Shown: piece by piece, positions 8,191 to 15,443 of the stretch
Layout: each line of letters opens with the position of its first letter
How positions within the stretch are numbered: the first letter of the stretch is position 1
From: Streptomyces ortus
GTDB lineage: Bacteria > Actinomycetota > Actinomycetes > Streptomycetales > Streptomycetaceae
Assembly (NCBI RefSeq): GCF_026341275.1
Contig: NZ_JAIFZO010000002.1
Span: 4,680,118-4,744,117, forward strand
Reading direction: 5' to 3'
Length of the DNA stretch: 64,000 nucleotides
The notes under the pieces: generated by a model
What the model was told of the DNA's origin: nothing
The model's input: only the letters and a program-made list of their open reading frames with translations
Databases searched by the model: none
Position numbers and translations under genes: made by a program

Positions 8191-8315
8191 TCCCTCGGGC
8201 TCAGAAACCTCCGGGTCGTGCTCAAGACCCTCGGGTCGTGTTCAAGAACCCTTCGGGTTGTGTTCAACAACCTTTCGGGTCGTGTTCAAGGCTCCTTCGG
8301 GTCGGGCTCAAGAAC
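8191..8315. repeat. Imperfect tandem array of ~21-bp mini-hairpin units
   Basis: About six copies of a 20-22 bp unit follow one another, with consensus close to CCTTCGGGTCGTGTTCAAGA. Each unit holds a small self-complementary core such as GACCCTCGGGTC or AACCCTTCGGGTT, giving a row of short stem-loops. The array begins about 65 bases after the wblA stop and runs through the stop codon of the converging ATPase gene at 8308. It may act as a compound terminator or a transcript-stabilising element; that role is inferred. Confidence 0.7.
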
Positions 8316-9873
8316 CTCCGGCCGGCGTGATGTCGGCCGCGAGCCGGTCCCCGATGTGCCGCAGCCCCGCGAGGTCGTGCACATCGCCGGGCAGCGCGGC
8401 CACTTCGGCCACCGCCACCTCGGGGTGGAGCGCGGTGAAGCGATCACGTGTGCGCTGCTCGCGGGAGAGCAGTTGCATACGTTCGGCGTGCAGCCTCAGC
8501 AGGCCTGCGGTGAGTTGATCGACGGTGCGGCCTTCCGTGCTGCTGTCGTCGCGGTCCGGGGTCTCGGGGTCCACGGTGTCGCGGTCGTCGTCCGTTCCTG
8601 CTCCGTCGGCACTGGTCCGGTCCGCGGCGGGGGAGCCTGCGTCGGATGAGGGAGCCTCGGGAACGGCGGTCTTCGAAACGCCGGTCTCGGTAGCGGGTGA
8701 TTCTGAACTGCCGTACGTGTCGGGAGAGTTACGAAGTCCAGCTTTCCCGCCCACCTGATCCACAATGCGGGCCTCGGCAAGATTTTCCGCGGCGGCGAGT
8801 GCGCGCTCGGCGGACAGCCGGGTGGCGCCGCTGCCGTGGACCCGGTTCAGCACGAGACCGGCGAGCGGCATCTCCTCCGCGGCCAGCCGTTCCACGAAGT
8901 ACGCCGCCTCGCGCAGCGCGTCCCGCTCCGGGGCCGCGACGACCAGGAACGCCGTACCGGGCGCCTGGAGCAGTTTGTACGTGGCGTCCGCGCGCGTACG
9001 GAAACCACCGAAGGTGGTGTCCATGGCCGCCACGAACGTCTGCACGTCCTTCAGGAGCTGACCGCCGAGCAGTTTGCCGAGGGTGCCGGTCATCATCGAC
9101 ATCCCGACGTTCAGGAACTTCATCCCGGCCCGGCCGCCCAGCTTCGCCGGCGCGGTCAGCAGCCGGATCAGCTTGCCGTCCAGGAACGAACCGAGCCGCT
9201 TCGGGGCGTCCAGGAAGTCGAGGGCCGAGCGCGAGGGCGGCGTGTCGACGACGATGAGGTCCCACTCCTCGCGCGCCCTCAGCTGCCCCAGCTTCTCCAT
9301 CGCCATGTACTCCTGTGTGCCCGCGAAGCCGGCGGAGAGCGACTGGTAGAAGGGGTTGTTCAGGATCGCGGCCGCCCGCTCGCGGTCCGCGTGCGCCTCG
9401 ACGATCTCGTCGAAGGTGCGCTTCATGTCGAGCATCATCGCGTGCAGCTCGCCGCTCGCGGAGTCGTCGATGCCCTTCACCCGGCGCGGAGTGTTGTCGA
9501 GCGCGTCGATGCCCATCGACTGGGCCAGCCTGCGCGCCGGGTCGATGGTCAGGACGACCACCTTGCGGCCACGCTCGGCGGCCCGCAGTCCCAGCGCCGC
9601 CGCGGTGGTGGTCTTGCCGACGCCGCCCGCGCCGCAGCAGACCACGATGCGGGTCCCGGGGTCGTCGATCAGCGCGTCGACCCCCAGGACGGCGGCGGAC
9701 GCGGGATCGATCGCGCGGGCGGATCCGGGTGTGCCGGTGGAGCCGCGCTTGCCGGTGGCTCCGGAGGCGCCGGAGGCTCCGGGTGTGCTGCTGGCTCCGG
9801 GCGCGCCTGCGGCTCCGCCTTTGCCGGCGGGTTCGCGGGCAGAATCGTTTGCGCGGGCGGGGTCCTGACTCAT
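8308..9873 (-). CDS. ArsA/GET3-like ATPase with collagen-like N-terminus
   Basis: The 521-residue SIMIBI-class ATPase has a deviant Walker A (CCGAGGVGKTTTAAAL, about residues 80-95), a switch region LTIDPARRLAQSMGID and Walker B IVVDTPPSR. In actinobacteria, paired ArsA-like proteins are common and not linked to arsenic; roles as membrane-protein targeting factors are possible but unproven. The first ~50 residues are Gly-rich triplets (GAAGAPGAS, GASGASGATGKRG) with near-regular Gly every third residue. A ~90-residue Asp/Ser/Thr/Pro-rich linker precedes the last conserved helices. The start ATG overlaps the stop of the upstream partner (ATGA, 9870-9873), so the two are translationally coupled. 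Confidence 0.88.
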   Translation of the reverse strand: MSQDPARANDSAREPAGKGGAAGAPGASSTPGASGASGATGKRGSTGTPGSARAIDPASAAVLGVDALIDDPGTRIVVCCGAGGVGKTTTAAALGLRAAERGRKVVVLTIDPARRLAQSMGIDALDNTPRRVKGIDDSASGELHAMMLDMKRTFDEIVEAHADRERAAAILNNPFYQSLSAGFAGTQEYMAMEKLGQLRAREEWDLIVVDTPPSRSALDFLDAPKRLGSFLDGKLIRLLTAPAKLGGRAGMKFLNVGMSMMTGTLGKLLGGQLLKDVQTFVAAMDTTFGGFRTRADATYKLLQAPGTAFLVVAAPERDALREAAYFVERLAAEEMPLAGLVLNRVHGSGATRLSAERALAAAENLAEARIVDQVGGKAGLRNSPDTYGSSESPATETGVSKTAVPEAPSSDAGSPAADRTSADGAGTDDDRDTVDPETPDRDDSSTEGRTVDQLTAGLLRLHAERMQLLSREQRTRDRFTALHPEVAVAEVAALPGDVHDLAGLRHIGDRLAADITPAGGS

Positions 9874-10847
9874 GAGATCCCTTGCTGACGCAGTTCCTTG
9901 GCGAGTTCGTACAGGCCCGCGAGGTCCATTCCCTCGGCGAGCAACGGGAGTTCGTGCAGCGGCAGCTCCAGCCCATGGAGCACCGCACGCTGCTCACGCT
10001 CCAGCGCGTACCGCTCCGCGTACTCCTCCGCCTGGTTCAGCAACGGCTCCACCAGGCGCTCGGCGACCCCGCCGCGGCGCGCGCCGCCGAGTCCGGCGGC
10101 CGACAGCGACTTGGCGACGGCCGTACGCGGCGCCTCGCGCGCGAGCTCCAGGTCGGCCTCGTCCAGGATCGCGGGCCGCACCATGTTCACGATGGTCCGC
10201 CCCACCGGCAGCCGCGCGGCACGCAGCTCCGCGATGCCGTCGGCGGTCTCCTGGACGGGCATCTCCTCCAGGAGCGTCACCAGGTGCACGGCGGTCTCGG
10301 GCGACTTGAGCACCCTCATCACGGCCTGCGCCTGATTGTGTATCGGGCCGATCTTGGCGAGCCCGGCCACCTCGTCGTTCACGTTCAGGAAGCGGGTGAT
10401 CCGCCCGGTCGGCGGCGCGTCCATCACCACGTAGTCGTACGCGAACCGCCCGCGCTTGTCCTTGCGGCGTACGGCCTCACAGGCCTTGCCCGTCAGGAGC
10501 ACGTCCCGCAGGCCCGGCGCGATGGTGGTCGCGAAGTCGATGGCGCCCAGCTTCTTCAGGGCGCGGCCCGCGCCGCCGAGCTTGTAGAACATCTGGAGGT
10601 AGTCCAGAAGGGCCAGCTCGGGGTCGATGGCGAGTGCGTACACCTCCCCGCCACCGGGAGCGACGGCGATCTTCCGCTCCTCGTAGGGCAGCGCCTGCGT
10701 CTCGAAGAGCTGCGCGATGCCCTGTCTGCCCTCGACCTCGACCAGAAGGGCACGTTTGCCCTCGGTCGCGAGGGCGAGCGCGAGTGCTGCGGCGACCGTG
10801 GTCTTTCCGGTACCGCCCTTGCCGCTGACGACCTGAAGCCTGCTCAC
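9870..10847 (-). CDS. ArsA/GET3-like ATPase, first gene of the pair
   Basis: The 325-residue ATPase opens directly with a deviant Walker A (VVSGKGGTGKTTVAAALA), followed by VVMDAPPTGRITRFL as Walker B/switch II. It is shorter than its downstream partner and lacks its low-complexity tails. The pair shares an ATGA overlap and is probably expressed as one operon whose products may form a heterodimer, by analogy with homodimeric or two-domain ArsA/GET3 proteins; that is inference. The start is a GTG at 10847. The client or substrate is unknown. Confidence 0.88.
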   Translation of the reverse strand: MSRLQVVSGKGGTGKTTVAAALALALATEGKRALLVEVEGRQGIAQLFETQALPYEERKIAVAPGGGEVYALAIDPELALLDYLQMFYKLGGAGRALKKLGAIDFATTIAPGLRDVLLTGKACEAVRRKDKRGRFAYDYVVMDAPPTGRITRFLNVNDEVAGLAKIGPIHNQAQAVMRVLKSPETAVHLVTLLEEMPVQETADGIAELRAARLPVGRTIVNMVRPAILDEADLELAREAPRTAVAKSLSAAGLGGARRGGVAERLVEPLLNQAEEYAERYALEREQRAVLHGLELPLHELPLLAEGMDLAGLYELAKELRQQGIS

Positions 10848-11032
10848 GTCTTCGAGCCTAATTCCTCACTGCGCGGTGCGGTGGCCGTGGGGCCCTGCTT
10901 CGCATACGGGTGCCCAGGGAGCGCGCTGCCCAGTCATCGGCCAGTCATCGGCCCGGTCGTCGGCCGGGCGGCGGGCGGAGGGCCGGGGAGGGCCGGGAAG
11001 GGCGGGCCGTGCCAGCGGATACAGTCGCCCCC

Positions 11033-11194
11033 ATGACCAAGTGGGAATACGCAACCGTGCCTCTGCTCGTCCACGCCACGAAGCAGATTCTGGACACCTG
11101 GGGCGAGGACGGCTGGGAGCTCGTCCAGGTCGTGCCCGGGCCGAACAACCCCGAGCAGCTCGTCGCCTACCTGAAGCGGGAGCGGGCCGCGTGA
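11033..11194 (+). CDS. DUF4177 small protein
   Basis: This 53-residue protein starts MTKWEYATVPLLVHATKQIL and continues WGEDGWELVQVVPGP, the compact beta-alpha pattern of DUF4177. Function is unknown. Its stop overlaps the GTG start of the RidA-like gene (GTGA at 11191-11194), so the two are co-translated. No strong ribosome site is visible before the ATG at 11033. Confidence 0.85.
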   Translation: MTKWEYATVPLLVHATKQILDTWGEDGWELVQVVPGPNNPEQLVAYLKRERAA

Positions 11195-11658
11195 GCGCTG
11201 TCGAGGCGAAACTGGCCGAACTGGGACTGACCCTGCCAGCCGTCGTACCGCCGCTGGCCGCGTACCAGCCCGCCGTACGGTCGGGTGTGTACGTGTACAC
11301 GGCCGGCCAGCTCCCGATGGTGGACGGCAAACTTCCGCTCACCGGCAAGGTGGGCGCGGAGGTCACCCCGGAGGAGGCCAAAGAACTGGCCCGCACCTGC
11401 GCGCTGAACGCCCTCGCGGCGGTCAAGTCGGTCGCGGGTGACCTCGACCGCATCGCGCGCGTGGTGAAGGTCGTCGGCTTCGTCGCCTCGGCGGCCGACT
11501 TCACCGGCCAGCCCGCCGTCCTGAACGGCGCGAGCGAGCTCCTGGGCGAGGTCCTCGGGGACAAGGGCGTGCACGCGCGCAGCGCGGTCGGCGTGGCGGT
11601 GCTGCCGCTCGACGCGCCCGTGGAGGTCGAGATCCAGGTGGAGCTGACGCAGGCGTAG
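11191..11658 (+). CDS. RidA family protein (YjgF/YER057c)
   Basis: The 155-residue protein of the longer RidA subgroup shows VRSGVYVYTAGQLP, AARTC-type central helix residues (ELARTCALNALAAV), and HARSAVGVAVLPLDAPVEVE, which contains the arginine conserved in the enamine/imine-binding pocket. Classical RidA deaminates reactive 2-aminoacrylate; long subgroups may differ in substrate. The GTG start is chosen for the 4-base overlap with the preceding gene and the fit to family length. A NUDIX gene follows after 64 bases. Confidence 0.88.
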   Translation: MSAVEAKLAELGLTLPAVVPPLAAYQPAVRSGVYVYTAGQLPMVDGKLPLTGKVGAEVTPEEAKELARTCALNALAAVKSVAGDLDRIARVVKVVGFVASAADFTGQPAVLNGASELLGEVLGDKGVHARSAVGVAVLPLDAPVEVEIQVELTQA

Positions 11659-11722
11659 ACCTCTCCGGAGGGAGCGATCGTCGCCTCTCGAACATCAGCT
11701 CACTCCGGGATAGCCTCCGCCC

Positions 11723-12703
11723 ATGGCGAATGGGCAGTGGTACCCCCCGGAGTGGCCCGAGAGGATCCGCGCTCTCTCGGAGGGCACGCTCACACCGGTC
11801 GTCCCCAGAAGGGCGGCCACCGTCATGCTGCTGAAGGACACCGGCCCCGAGCCGGCCGAGACCACGGACCCTGAGCCCGCCGAGCACACCGGCCGCGAGC
11901 GCACCGGCTCCGAGGCGCTCAAGGGCACCGGCACCGGCTCCGGGGGGTCCGGCGGCTCCCGTCCCGCCGTGCACATGCTGCGCAGACGCGCCTCCATGGC
12001 CTTCGCCGGAGGCGCGTACGCGTATCCGGGCGGCGGGGTGGACCCCAGGGACGACGACCACCACGTCCGCTGGGCGGGCCCCACGCGCGCGTGGTGGGCG
12101 TCCCGGCTCGGCGTCGACGAGGCCTCGGCCCAGGCGATCGTCTGCGCGGCGGTCCGCGAGACGTACGAGGAGGCGGGCGTCCTGCTCGCGGGCCCGGCCC
12201 CGGACACCGTGGTCGGCGACACCACCGGGGAGGACTGGGAGAGCGACCGGGCGGCCCTGGTCGCCCGCGACCTCTCCTTCGCCGAGTTCCTCGACCGCAG
12301 GGGGCTCGTGCTGCGCTCCGACCTGCTGGGTGCCTGGACGCGCTGGATCACCCCGGAGTTCGAGCCCCGCCGCTACGACACCTTCTTCTTCGTGGCCGTC
12401 CTCCCGGCGGGCCAGCGCACCCGGAACGCCTCCACGGAGGCCGACCGCACCGTCTGGATCCGCCCCGCGGAGGCGATGGACGGCTACGACAGGGGCGACC
12501 TCCTGATGATGCCGCCCACCATCGCGACCCTGCGCCAGCTCGACGCGTACGGGAGCGCCGCCGAGGCCCTCGCCGCGGCGCCCGGGCGCGACATGACACC
12601 CGTCCTCGCACAGGCCAGGCTGGTGGACGGCGAGCTGGTCCTCAGCTGGCCGGGCCACGACGAGTTCACCAAGCACATCCCGACCGGTGGAGCCTCCGCA
12701 TGA
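11723..12703 (+). CDS. NUDIX hydrolase family protein with inserted linker
   Basis: The 326-residue protein has a Nudix-like core: AGGAYAYPGGGVDPRDDD followed by AVRETYEEAGVLL, which supplies the Glu residues that bind metal. The usual spacing inside the Nudix box is enlarged by about 35 residues, as in several large eukaryotic-like and actinobacterial NUDIX proteins. A Glu/Pro/Thr/Gly-rich stretch (about residues 40-80) interrupts the N-terminal beta sheet. The substrate is unknown. Its stop overlaps the next start (ATGA, 12700-12703), coupling it to a beta-lactamase-fold protein. Confidence 0.82.
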   Translation: MANGQWYPPEWPERIRALSEGTLTPVVPRRAATVMLLKDTGPEPAETTDPEPAEHTGRERTGSEALKGTGTGSGGSGGSRPAVHMLRRRASMAFAGGAYAYPGGGVDPRDDDHHVRWAGPTRAWWASRLGVDEASAQAIVCAAVRETYEEAGVLLAGPAPDTVVGDTTGEDWESDRAALVARDLSFAEFLDRRGLVLRSDLLGAWTRWITPEFEPRRYDTFFFVAVLPAGQRTRNASTEADRTVWIRPAEAMDGYDRGDLLMMPPTIATLRQLDAYGSAAEALAAAPGRDMTPVLAQARLVDGELVLSWPGHDEFTKHIPTGGASA

Positions 12704-13539
12704 CCGACGCCGCAGCACTTCCCGGCCAGCCGCGCGGCGGGGTGCTCTCGGGCCCCGCCACCCCGCGCGCCGTCAACGTCCTCGCCCCGAACGCCTCCGC
12801 GATGACCCTGGACGGCACGAACACCTGGATCGTGGCCGAGCCGGACTCCGAACTGGCGGTGGTGATCGATCCGGGGCCCCTGGACGACGTACACCTGCGT
12901 GCCGTCGTGGACGCCGCCGAGAAGGCCGGCAAGCGGGTCGCGCTGACCCTGCTGACGCACGGGCATCCGGACCATGCCGGGGGCGCGGCGCGGTTCGCCG
13001 AGCTGACGGGCACGAAGGTACGGGCGCTCGATCCGGCGCTGCGGCTCGGTGACGAGGGCCTGGCCGCCGGGAACGTGGTCACGACGGGCGGCCTGGAGCT
13101 GCGGGTCGTACCGACGCCCGGACACACCGCCGACTCGCTCTGCTTCCATCTGCCCGCCGACCGGGCCGTGCTGACCGGCGACACGGTCCTGGGCCGGGGC
13201 ACCACCGTCGTGGCCCACCCCGACGGGCGGCTGGGCGACTACCTGGACTCCCTGCGGCGGCTGAGGTCCCTGGCGGTCGACGACGGCGTGCACACGGTCC
13301 TGCCGGGCCACGGGCCGGTCCTGGAGGACGCCCAGGGGGTCGTGGAGTTCTACCTGGCCCACCGGGCCCACCGCCTCGCCCAGGTCGAGACGGCCGTCGA
13401 GGACGGCTACACCAGCCCGTCCCAGGTCGTCGCCCACGTCTACGCGGACGTCGACCGCTCCCTGTGGCCGGCGGCGGAGCTGTCGGTACGGGCACAGCTG
13501 GACTACCTCAAGGAGCACGGGCTCATCGGGCGGGAGTGA
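12700..13539 (+). CDS. MBL-fold metallohydrolase (LACTB2-like)
   Basis: The 279-residue protein has the metallo-beta-lactamase signature THGHPDHAGG near residue 88, then PTPGHTADS, LTGDTVLG and LPGHGP, the full set of metal ligands for a glyoxalase II/LACTB2-like hydrolase. The C-terminal helical region (YLAHRAHRLAQVE and LDYLKEHGLI) also resembles LACTB2. It probably cleaves a thioester, or RNA in the LACTB2 sense; sequence alone does not decide. It is translationally coupled to the NUDIX gene before it and ends 24 bases from a converging gene. Confidence 0.87.
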   Translation: MTDAAALPGQPRGGVLSGPATPRAVNVLAPNASAMTLDGTNTWIVAEPDSELAVVIDPGPLDDVHLRAVVDAAEKAGKRVALTLLTHGHPDHAGGAARFAELTGTKVRALDPALRLGDEGLAAGNVVTTGGLELRVVPTPGHTADSLCFHLPADRAVLTGDTVLGRGTTVVAHPDGRLGDYLDSLRRLRSLAVDDGVHTVLPGHGPVLEDAQGVVEFYLAHRAHRLAQVETAVEDGYTSPSQVVAHVYADVDRSLWPAAELSVRAQLDYLKEHGLIGRE

Positions 13540-13563
13540 GCCGGGCCGGGGCGCGCCGGTCCG

Positions 13564-14409
13564 CTACGGGCGCGGTTTCTTGACGCCGTGCACGCGCGCG
13601 TACTCCGCGGCGAGCCACGGCCCGAGGTCGTCGACGTACGACCGCAGGACGTCATGGTCACCGACCGGCTCCCGGCCGAGAACGGCGGCCTCCCGCAGCT
13701 GGGCGGCCCGCCGCGGATGGCCGCCCTCCGGGTAGTACGCGGCGAACACCTCGGCCATCTCCGCCAGATCGCTCGTCCAGCCGTTCCAGCGGGGCATGAC
13801 GAGGGTGAAGCCGGTCCGGACGAGGTGGCGGGACATGTAACGCACCAGGGGCCGCAGGGCCGCCTCCGCCGGGCCGCCCGCCCCGGTGCCCTCAACGGCT
13901 CCGGCGATCCGCTCGCGCCAGCGCGGGAGAAGCAGTGCGAGGTCGCCGTTCGTCTCGCGGGCGAGGAGCGTGCCGGGCCGGTAGCGCGGCAGCTCCTCGG
14001 CGAGGTCCTCGCCCAGCAGCGGTGTACAGAGACACGCGACGAACCACCCGAGGTCGTGCCTCTCCAGCTCGCTGAGCACCTGCGCACGGCCGACCAGCAG
14101 CGTCCCGGCCCCGTCGATCTCGGTGAACTCCTTGTCGAGGGCCTCGTCGAGTGTGCGCGCGTCCGCCCGGTCCGCCTCCGTGGGTTCCTCACGCAGGGCC
14201 AGCAGCAGGTCGAGATCGGAACGGCCCACGCGCGCGGTCCCGCGCGGAATCGACCCGTAGAGGTACGCGCTGTGCAGCCGGGCCCCGAAGACGTCCGGCA
14301 CCCGCTCGCGGGCCGCGGCGACCACCGGCCGGAACGCCTCCGGTACGCGACCGGGGGAGCCTTCGCGCTCGATGTACCCGAGGGCGTCGAGCCCTCTCTT
14401 CGCGGCCAT
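13564..14409 (-). CDS. Nucleotidyltransferase-domain protein
   Basis: The 281-residue protein carries the polymerase-beta-type nucleotidyltransferase motif: YGSIPRGTARVGRSDLDLLL (Gly-Ser followed by Asp-x-Asp) near residues 49-68, plus a third carboxylate candidate around VGRAQV. The rest is helical and resembles stand-alone aminoglycoside-type or MNT-like transferases, but no resistance gene or HEPN partner is adjacent. The target molecule is unknown. It converges with the MBL gene and lies downstream of the crp terminator. Confidence 0.8.
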   Translation of the reverse strand: MAAKRGLDALGYIEREGSPGRVPEAFRPVVAAARERVPDVFGARLHSAYLYGSIPRGTARVGRSDLDLLLALREEPTEADRADARTLDEALDKEFTEIDGAGTLLVGRAQVLSELERHDLGWFVACLCTPLLGEDLAEELPRYRPGTLLARETNGDLALLLPRWRERIAGAVEGTGAGGPAEAALRPLVRYMSRHLVRTGFTLVMPRWNGWTSDLAEMAEVFAAYYPEGGHPRRAAQLREAAVLGREPVGDHDVLRSYVDDLGPWLAAEYARVHGVKKPRP

Positions 14410-14485
14410 GGCACCACTGTGCCGGGAGGCAGCGGCGGCGGCATGCCGTTTTCGACCCCGAAAGCCGGGAGGCCGTGCCGTGACG

Positions 14486-14519
14486 CCGAAGGGCCCCGCC
14501 GTTCGGCGGGGCCCTTCGG
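14486..14519 (-). terminator. Terminator downstream of crp
   Basis: A 15-bp perfect stem (14486-14500 with 14505-14519, loop GTTC) lies 45 bases past the crp stop. The T-run is absent, as is common in Streptomyces. Confidence 0.75.
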
Positions 14520-14563
14520 TAAGAAGTCGTGAGGTAGCGCTGACGCGAGCCCCGTGACGACGG

Positions 14564-15238
14564 CTAGCGCGAGCGCTTCGCGAGGCGCTCCACGTCCAGC
14601 AGGATCACCGCGCGGGCCTCCAGGCGGAGCCAGCCGCGGCCCGCGAAGTCGGCGAGCGCCTTGTTGACCGTCTCGCGGGAGGCGCCGACCAACTGGGCCA
14701 GCTCTTCCTGCGTCAGGTCGTGCACGACGTGGATGCCCTCCTCGGACTGCACGCCGAAGCGGCGCGAGAGGTCCAGGAGCGCGCGCGCCACCCGGCCCGG
14801 TACGTCGGAGAAGACCAGGTCGGACATCTGGTCGTTGGTCTTGCGCAGCCGCCGGGCGACGGCGCGCAGCAGGGCCGCGGCCACCTCGGGGCGTGCGTTC
14901 AGCCAGGGCTGGAGGTCGCCGTGGCCGAGGCCCAGCAGCTTCACCTCGGTCAGCGCGGAGGCGGTCGCCGTCCGCGGGCCCGGGTCGAACAGCGACAGCT
15001 CACCGATGAGCTCGCCGGGGCCGAGGACGGCCAGCATGTTCTCGCGGCCGTCGGGTGAGGTGCGGTGCAGCTTCACCTTGCCCTCGGTGACCACGTACAG
15101 GCGGTCTCCGGGGTCGCCCTCGTGAAAGAGCGCGTCACCGCGTGCGAGGGTCACCTCACTCATGGAGGCGCGGAGCTCCGCGGCCTGCTCGTCATCGAGC
15201 GCCGCGAAGAGCGGGGCGCGCCGCAGAACGTCGTCCAC
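14564..15238 (-). CDS. crp: Crp/Fnr family cAMP receptor-like regulator
   Basis: The 224-residue regulator has an N-terminal cyclic-nucleotide-binding domain (EGDPGDRLYVVTEGKVKL and GELIGELSLFDPGPRTATASA, the phosphate-binding cassette) and a C-terminal winged helix with DLTQEELAQLVGASRETVNK as the recognition motif. Length and sequence match Streptomyces Crp, which controls germination, development and antibiotic clusters. The GTG at 15238 is chosen because AAGGAGAG precedes it. Longer in-frame starts back to 15340 would read through the likely promoter and a TGTGA/TCACA palindrome. It is divergent from nth. Confidence 0.93.
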   Translation of the reverse strand: MDDVLRRAPLFAALDDEQAAELRASMSEVTLARGDALFHEGDPGDRLYVVTEGKVKLHRTSPDGRENMLAVLGPGELIGELSLFDPGPRTATASALTEVKLLGLGHGDLQPWLNARPEVAAALLRAVARRLRKTNDQMSDLVFSDVPGRVARALLDLSRRFGVQSEEGIHVVHDLTQEELAQLVGASRETVNKALADFAGRGWLRLEARAVILLDVERLAKRSR

Positions 15239-15327
15239 GAGTTCTCTCCTTGTCGACCTGCTCAGGGGATCTTGGTCCCGGTGTACCAGGGGTCCGTGTT
15301 CCCCGTTTTGCTGGACGGTCCAAACAG

Positions 15328-15341
15328 TGTGATCAGTCACA
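15328..15341. promoter_or_regulatory. TGTGA-N4-TCACA palindrome between crp and nth
   Basis: The sequence TGTGATCAGTCACA has the half-sites of a Crp operator but with a 4-base rather than the usual 6-base spacer. It sits about 90 bases upstream of the crp start and 100 before nth, so it could mediate autoregulation if the shorter spacing is tolerated. Confidence 0.35.
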
Positions 15342-15443
15342 AGTCTGCCGCACCGGCGTGTCCGACAGTGCGGCAGGGGGCCAATTGGGGGCTGATGGAT
15401 GGTGGCCGGGGCAGATGTCAGTGGTGGGCTTTAGGCTGGCCGG

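Noticed and set aside
8191..8315. The tandem array considered as a CRISPR
   Set aside because: The units are contiguous and imperfect, with no unique spacers of constant length and no cas genes nearby.
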